Shown here: piece after piece, positions 14,481 to 18,594 of the stretch | Layout: each line of letters begins with the position of its first letter | How positions within the stretch are numbered: position 1 is the stretch's first letter | Assembly (NCBI GenBank): GCA_029940345.1 | Contig: JAOZRC010000021.1 | Location: 1-18,594, forward strand | Origin: Desulfobacterales bacterium | GTDB taxonomy: Bacteria > Desulfobacterota > Desulfobacteria > Desulfobacterales > JAUCGF01 | DNA length: 18,594 nucleotides | Reading direction: 5' to 3' | Translations under genes and position numbers: made by a program | The notes under the pieces: generated by a model | Databases searched by the model: none | Told to the model about the DNA's origin: nothing | Seen by the model: only the letters and a program-made list of their open reading frames with translations

Positions 14481-16529
14481 TTATTTGGCGCCATTATATT
14501 TTAGCATCAGCATAGCGATATCGTCAGACTGCGGCGCTGATCCGGCATGCTCCTTAATTTTTACCGATATTCCGGCAATCACATCTTCAACGGTTTGGTC
14601 GCGTAAGGTACTGAGTTCTTCTAAGAGGCGTTCATCGGAAAAAAGCACTTGATCCGGATTCATCGCTTCGGTGACGCCATCGGTGTATAAGAACAGGGCG
14701 TCGTGCGGTTCCAAAGTCAATTCCAGCTCTTTGTAAGTAATGCCGTCCATTGCGCCGACGACCGGACCGCTCAACTCTTCCTGAAACGCCGGCATCGCAT
14801 CGGGTTTGACCAAAACACACGGATTATGTCCGCCATTGGAGTAACGCATATGTCCTGTCTGAATATTCAGGATGCCGATGACAAGTGTAACGAACATACA
14901 GTTGGGATTGTCGGTGCTGAGAATGCTGTTAATTTTAGACATCATGTCGGCCGGGGAGCGATTCTTTTCCGCCATGGTTTTAATCAGCGTTCGGGTAATC
15001 ACCATAAATAGGGCGGCGGGTACCCCTTTATCCGAAACATCGCCGAGGGTAAAGCAGAGATGGCGGTTGTCGATAAAAAAATAGTCGTACAGGTCTCCGC
15101 CCACTTCGCGGGCCGGATGTAGCGAAGCAAACAGGTCCAGCACATCACGTTGGCCCGGCTTTTCAGAATCCGGGAAAGCGGGGAAATTTTTGGGCAAGAT
15201 ACCCATCTGAATCTCCCGGGCAACGTCCAGTTCGCTTTCGATGCGCTCCCGAGCCGCTGTTGCCGCAACAAGATCGCGGATGTTGGCTGTCAGTTCCGCC
15301 TTCATAAACAACAACGCTTTGGCCAAACGCCCCACCTCATCTTTATATTTTTTGGGCAGATCGTCAATGGGACTTGCATCTGTATCAACATTTGTAAAAT
15401 CATGGGAGGAGATATCTTTGGCATACCGTGTCAAAGTATCCAAAGGCCGGGAGATTCTGATCACCAAAATAAAAACGGCAACCAAGCTAACGATAAAAAT
15501 CGCAGTGATAATATAGCCTTGCTGAAGTACCAGGTGGCGAGCGGGAGAACGAATTTCCTGGAGCGGAGCGGCAACCACGATATACCAGTCGAATGGTTTG
15601 AAATAGGCAATAAAAGCTTCCATCAACGGCTTATCCGTACGATGGGAATCAATATAACGTATTGATTTGTTATCAGATTTGGCTGCCTGCATCAAATCAT
15701 TCATCAAAATATTACCCGTTTGGGCATTTACAAGCGTTGTATAATCAACCGATTGCTCTCCGCGAGGTTGTATCATCATTGCGCCGTTTCCGTCAAAAAG
15801 AAACGTTGTTCCCGTTTGGGCAATTTTAATTTGATCAAATGCTCTTTTAAGCTCTGTAATCCCTTTCTCCCGGTCTTTCAGAGCTTCGGCTTCCATATTA
15901 CTGATATCGCTAACGGCGCCGATGGTCCAATGCCATTTTTTAATCGGAGTAAAATACGCCAGGCGTTTCCCTTCATTATCAGACGTATCTTCCGGATGCT
16001 GCCAATGAAATGTGGCGAAATCTCCACCGGATGATAAATTATCATATTTCATCACCACTGCGAGAGGCCGGTTCTTCGTATCCCGAATGGCCGCCAGCGA
16101 TCTTCCGCGCATTTTATGATTGGAGTGGGCAATAATGACACCGTTGTGATTTAACACAAAAAGGTCATCATCTTTTAAATCAATGGAACGCAGCCAGTTG
16201 AGAGCCCTTTTCTGGGCCTGATCAAGGGGCATCAATTCGGTTTCATCGAGCATGGCATATTTTTCAAATCCGGATGCGACGATCGTATTCAACTCTTTTA
16301 ACCGCGTTCTATGCTGGCGAATCGTATTGATTTTATCAAAGAGTAATTTATTATACATGCCCTTGATATTTATCTGGACGATGCGTAAGACGTTTCGAGC
16401 CGAGGTCTCTTCCGCTTGAAGCATGGTGCGTCCGACATATCGATAAGTGAAGTAGATAATTGCAGCAGCGTTGATTACCAATATGATTGTAAGGACAAGG
16501 ATAATTTTCGTTTTCAAAGATTTGAACAT
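14481..16529 (-). CDS. Membrane sensor phosphatase: Cache - HAMP - SpoIIE/PP2C
   Basis: This is an RsbU/SpoIIE-type Mn/Mg-dependent serine phosphatase with an extracytoplasmic sensor; its usual substrate is a phosphorylated STAS protein. The 682-residue protein has a membrane helix at about 8-29, a periplasmic Cache-type region to about 330 (including DLFVLNHNGVIIAHSNHK and a second repeat ending DWYIVVAAPLQEI), a second helix at about 336-358, HAMP to about 412, and the PP2C domain. Metal-binding acidic residues are present in VGGDLYD (Asp479), LGDVSDKG (Asp497), LYTDGVTEA (Asp617) and SDDIAML (Asp669/670). I chose the ATG at 16529 because AAGGTG lies six bases upstream; a GTG at 16538 is part of that site. 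It ends an operon, 26 bases after the ADH-like gene. The convergent STAS protein is the natural candidate substrate. Confidence 0.92.
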   Translation of the reverse strand: MFKSLKTKIILVLTIILVINAAAIIYFTYRYVGRTMLQAEETSARNVLRIVQINIKGMYNKLLFDKINTIRQHRTRLKELNTIVASGFEKYAMLDETELMPLDQAQKRALNWLRSIDLKDDDLFVLNHNGVIIAHSNHKMRGRSLAAIRDTKNRPLAVVMKYDNLSSGGDFATFHWQHPEDTSDNEGKRLAYFTPIKKWHWTIGAVSDISNMEAEALKDREKGITELKRAFDQIKIAQTGTTFLFDGNGAMMIQPRGEQSVDYTTLVNAQTGNILMNDLMQAAKSDNKSIRYIDSHRTDKPLMEAFIAYFKPFDWYIVVAAPLQEIRSPARHLVLQQGYIITAIFIVSLVAVFILVIRISRPLDTLTRYAKDISSHDFTNVDTDASPIDDLPKKYKDEVGRLAKALLFMKAELTANIRDLVAATAARERIESELDVAREIQMGILPKNFPAFPDSEKPGQRDVLDLFASLHPAREVGGDLYDYFFIDNRHLCFTLGDVSDKGVPAALFMVITRTLIKTMAEKNRSPADMMSKINSILSTDNPNCMFVTLVIGILNIQTGHMRYSNGGHNPCVLVKPDAMPAFQEELSGPVVGAMDGITYKELELTLEPHDALFLYTDGVTEAMNPDQVLFSDERLLEELSTLRDQTVEDVIAGISVKIKEHAGSAPQSDDIAMLMLKYNGAK

Positions 16530-16555
16530 AAGGTTCACCTTAAGAAAATAAAAAA

Positions 16556-17773
16556 CTATTGAGCCATCTCATCCAGGAATGGCCTGTCATCCCAGGCATG
16601 TTCAAGCACCGTTAGATAATCACTGAAAGTATAGCGCTTTAAACCGCTTTCCAGTGCTTTTTCGGCAATATCGTTAAGAATAAAGCGTGGCATTCCGGCT
16701 TCGGCCAGCGTGCGAGGTATCTTGCCACCCGTGATGGCATGCAGATCATGTAAAAAAGTACGCAACCAGTTAATGGCGGCCGGTGCGCGCAAATGGGGCG
16801 TTGTTGATGCATATGTGTCCGCATCACTTAAAGGAAGCAGCAGGTCGGCTCCAAAAGCGCTATTTAAGCTCAGATGAAATTCCAGGGTAAACGGCAGCAG
16901 CAGCCCGATGCACACTCCATAATGTATCTGGGAGCATTCGGAAGCGGCCTGTGCCAGAATATGTATCATACTCAAATGAAGGCGATCTGCACCGGAAGCG
17001 TCAGGTTGGGTCGGGCGAAGTGTGCATCCGGCCATGGTCATCGCATTAACCAGCGCCAGTCGTCCTTGTGAACCTGCCCGTTTTTGAATCACCTTGACAA
17101 GGTGGGTTTTAATCAATTGAATCGCAGTGAACGCATAGGCGTCCTTTAACGGATTTTTGGCAATCCCGGTATAGGCATCTGCCGCATGGGCCAGGGCAAT
17201 CATAGAGGCATTGAAAGTAGCCCAATGTGATTCCACTGCAATCATACGCGGGTCTGTCAGAACAATTGACGGTATAAGCCGTATGGAAATGTAAGCAGTT
17301 TTTTCAATTTTGGCCTGGGGTGCGGTTTCAAATCCGCTCCCACAATGCGTCGGGATGTAAATGAGCGGTTTTAACGGACCTTGGATTTGTTCCGGGTTCA
17401 CGCCATCGGACGTTTCAAAGGAATCCGTGCAAACGACCAGATTCATCACTTTGGCCATATCGACCCAGGTGCCTTGCCCTACAACCAATATTGAATCGCA
17501 CCCCTTTTGTCGGAAAACATCCGCCATTTGCATTATTGTGGCCATGTTTTCATCCAGATCAGCGACATTATAAATCCCGATACGCATATCAGAATCGGCA
17601 AAAGCGTTTACCAGCGTGTTTAATCGCTTTTTACCGCTCTTGGCTTCATCAATAATAATAAGAGGTCTGGTTGCGTTCAAGGCCTCCAGTTCAACCGGAA
17701 GAAGCTCAAGAGCGCGTTTACCGGAAACCGTTTTAACCGGGCAAACAAAATTGTAATTATCAGGTGCAAACAT
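16556..17773 (-). CDS. Divergent iron-containing alcohol dehydrogenase-fold protein
   Basis: The family comprises NAD(P)-dependent, usually Fe(II)- or Zn-dependent alcohol or polyol dehydrogenases. The 405-residue length and layout fit: nucleotide-binding GQGTWVDMAK (99-108) in place of GGGSxxDxAK, IPTHCGSGFE (140-149) in place of the usual IPTTAGTGSE, then IVLTDP and the metal-site helix. In that helix the first metal-ligand Asp is replaced by Ile192 (SMIALAHAADAY versus GMDALTHAIEAY), while His196, His271 and His284 remain in likely ligand positions, His271 with a one-residue shift. The protein may use another metal mode or have lost dehydrogenase activity. AAGGAG precedes the ATG. It sits 18 bases after the SCP2-like gene and 26 before the phosphatase, so one operon is likely. 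Confidence 0.8.
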   Translation of the reverse strand: MFAPDNYNFVCPVKTVSGKRALELLPVELEALNATRPLIIIDEAKSGKKRLNTLVNAFADSDMRIGIYNVADLDENMATIMQMADVFRQKGCDSILVVGQGTWVDMAKVMNLVVCTDSFETSDGVNPEQIQGPLKPLIYIPTHCGSGFETAPQAKIEKTAYISIRLIPSIVLTDPRMIAVESHWATFNASMIALAHAADAYTGIAKNPLKDAYAFTAIQLIKTHLVKVIQKRAGSQGRLALVNAMTMAGCTLRPTQPDASGADRLHLSMIHILAQAASECSQIHYGVCIGLLLPFTLEFHLSLNSAFGADLLLPLSDADTYASTTPHLRAPAAINWLRTFLHDLHAITGGKIPRTLAEAGMPRFILNDIAEKALESGLKRYTFSDYLTVLEHAWDDRPFLDEMAQ

Positions 17774-17791
17774 TTATAACTCCTTTGACAA

Positions 17792-18331
17792 TCAGAATCC
17801 GAGTACAGTGCGGACATAGATGCGTGTTCGTCCCCAAAGCTTTTTGGTCAGCGACCAGCGGGGATAGCGTTTCACAGCCAGTTTGGCAATAATTTCGGGC
17901 AGTAGATAGACTTCGACAATATCCAGTATCCGTACAACGGCGCAGGCTGCCGGAGTCTGACCGTCAACAATCAATCGCTCCCGGGCGACTGCGATGGTCG
18001 TGGATTCTTGAAATGTGAACATCAGCATCCCGGCCTCGATGTTTTTAATTTTGAGTGTCAGGTCCAACGGCTGTCTTTCAGGATCACCTCCCAAATATTT
18101 CACACGGCCTTTTTCCGTTTTGCCCACAATCATAAACGGGCCGTCAGGCATCACGCCCAGGCCGAAGGTGAATTTTTCCGGAAGCTTGGTAAATTCATCA
18201 CGCACTGTTAAATCTGTTTTGGCAGCGGCTTGAATGGCCCGTCCGACAAACCAGAGCATAATCCCCAGATAGATGCGTTTGAAATGTTTTTGGGGCGCTT
18301 TTATTTCACGATACCGTTCCGTCAGTTCCAT
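17792..18331 (-). CDS. Uncharacterised protein, possibly SCP2-like fold
   Basis: I do not firmly recognise this 179-residue protein. The segment FTFGLGVMPDGPFMIVGKTE, then LDLTLKIKNIEAGMLMFTFQE (89-109) and ARERLIVDGQTPAACAVVRI (116-135), resembles the strand-helix pattern of SCP2 lipid-carrier domains, which is an inference from pattern only. The N-terminus is amphipathic with a short hydrophobic stretch (YLGIMLWFVG, 21-30) and the C-terminus is basic and aromatic (RYPRWSLTKKLWGRTRIYV), possibly membrane-associating. I chose the ATG at 18331 because GAGGAG lies seven bases upstream; an ATG at 18337 is only one base from it. It is the first gene of the operon with the ADH-like and phosphatase genes, downstream of a plausible sigma-70 promoter. 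Confidence 0.7.
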   Translation of the reverse strand: MELTERYREIKAPQKHFKRIYLGIMLWFVGRAIQAAAKTDLTVRDEFTKLPEKFTFGLGVMPDGPFMIVGKTEKGRVKYLGGDPERQPLDLTLKIKNIEAGMLMFTFQESTTIAVARERLIVDGQTPAACAVVRILDIVEVYLLPEIIAKLAVKRYPRWSLTKKLWGRTRIYVRTVLGF

Positions 18332-18338
18332 TAGCATG

Positions 18339-18344
18339 CTCCTC
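18339..18344 (-). promoter_or_regulatory. Shine-Dalgarno that decides the SCP2-like start
   Basis: GAGGAG on the minus strand, seven bases from the ATG at 18331 and one base from the alternative ATG at 18337. Confidence 0.6.
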
Positions 18345-18383
18345 GCACTTGATTTCGGATTTAATGAAGATACTATTGAGTTT

Positions 18384-18412
18384 CTAATAGCGAACTATTC
18401 TTAAAAAGTCAA
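18384..18412 (-). promoter_or_regulatory. Putative sigma-70 promoter of the SCP2-like/ADH-like/phosphatase operon
   Basis: The minus strand has TTGACT (18407-18412), a 17-base spacer, and TATTAG (18384-18389), followed by a leader of about 45 bases to the start codon. The -35 matches 5 of 6 and the -10 matches 4 of 6 consensus positions. Confidence 0.45.
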
Positions 18413-18446
18413 ACATCTTAAAGGGGGCAAATCAAGACTGTCAGTT

Positions 18447-18511
18447 CAGGTATCGGGCACCAGGTTGCAGTAATCGATGTTCAGTGGTCAGCAACAACGC
18501 CCCGACACCTG
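18447..18511. repeat. Imperfect inverted repeat upstream of the operon
   Basis: CAGGTATCGGG (18447-18457) pairs with CCCGACACCTG (18501-18511) with one mismatch over 11 bases and a 43-base loop. It is not followed by a U-tract. The rest of the gap to the window end (18338-18594) shows no gene. Confidence 0.45.
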
Positions 18512-18594
18512 GAACCCAAAAGAAAGAACAGAAATTTTGGGTATCCTTCATAATAGCTTAAAAGTAGTTTACACTTTCATGGGGAGTGCTGAAC

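Overview
The window is the core of a type VI secretion system (T6SS) locus followed by a small signalling and metabolism block. The protein set, moderate G+C by eye, dense intergenic short inverted repeats, and the Cache-HAMP-SpoIIE phosphatase with an Fe-ADH-like neighbour suggest a Desulfobacterota (sulfate-reducer-like) bacterium. That assignment is an inference; no rRNA or marker gene is present.

Layout. Minus strand, read right to left from 11927 to 61: tssA (two copies of the ImpA_N domain), tssB, tssC, hcp (tssD), tssE, tssF, tssG, clpV (tssH). These encode the baseplate wedge (E, F, G), the contractile sheath (B, C), the inner tube (Hcp), the sheath-assembly factor (TssA) and the sheath-recycling ATPase (ClpV). 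The membrane complex (TssJ/L/M), TssK, VgrG and PAAR are not in the window and may lie beyond the left edge. Divergently, on the plus strand, lie a 529-residue protein that reads as a TssB-like domain fused to a TssC-like domain (12238-13827) and a small STAS anti-anti-sigma-type protein (13913-14248). Converging on these from the right is a minus-strand operon: an SCP2-like protein (18331-17792), a divergent iron-ADH-fold protein (17773-16556) and a membrane Cache-HAMP-SpoIIE/PP2C phosphatase (16529-14481).

How it may work together. The T6SS genes make a contractile injection machine. The fusion protein looks like a second, single-chain sheath protomer that lacks the N-terminal part of TssC. 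The STAS protein and the SpoIIE phosphatase are the two ends of a partner-switching module (RsbV/RsbU type), so the apparatus or its transcription may be controlled by an extracellular signal sensed by the Cache domain. The cognate kinase is not seen here.

Non-coding content. Most of the longer gaps on the T6SS strand are filled with short inverted-repeat elements: three related MITE-like elements ending in GTAGGGTGGGCA, a hairpin family around ATGCCGTCCC, a perfect 24-bp inverted repeat between tssF and tssE, and a 12-bp motif GCACAGGTCGAA present five times, always between genes. The divergent tssA/fusion promoter region carries an 18-bp inverted repeat (one mismatch) that places the same sequence directly before a -10-like hexamer on each side.
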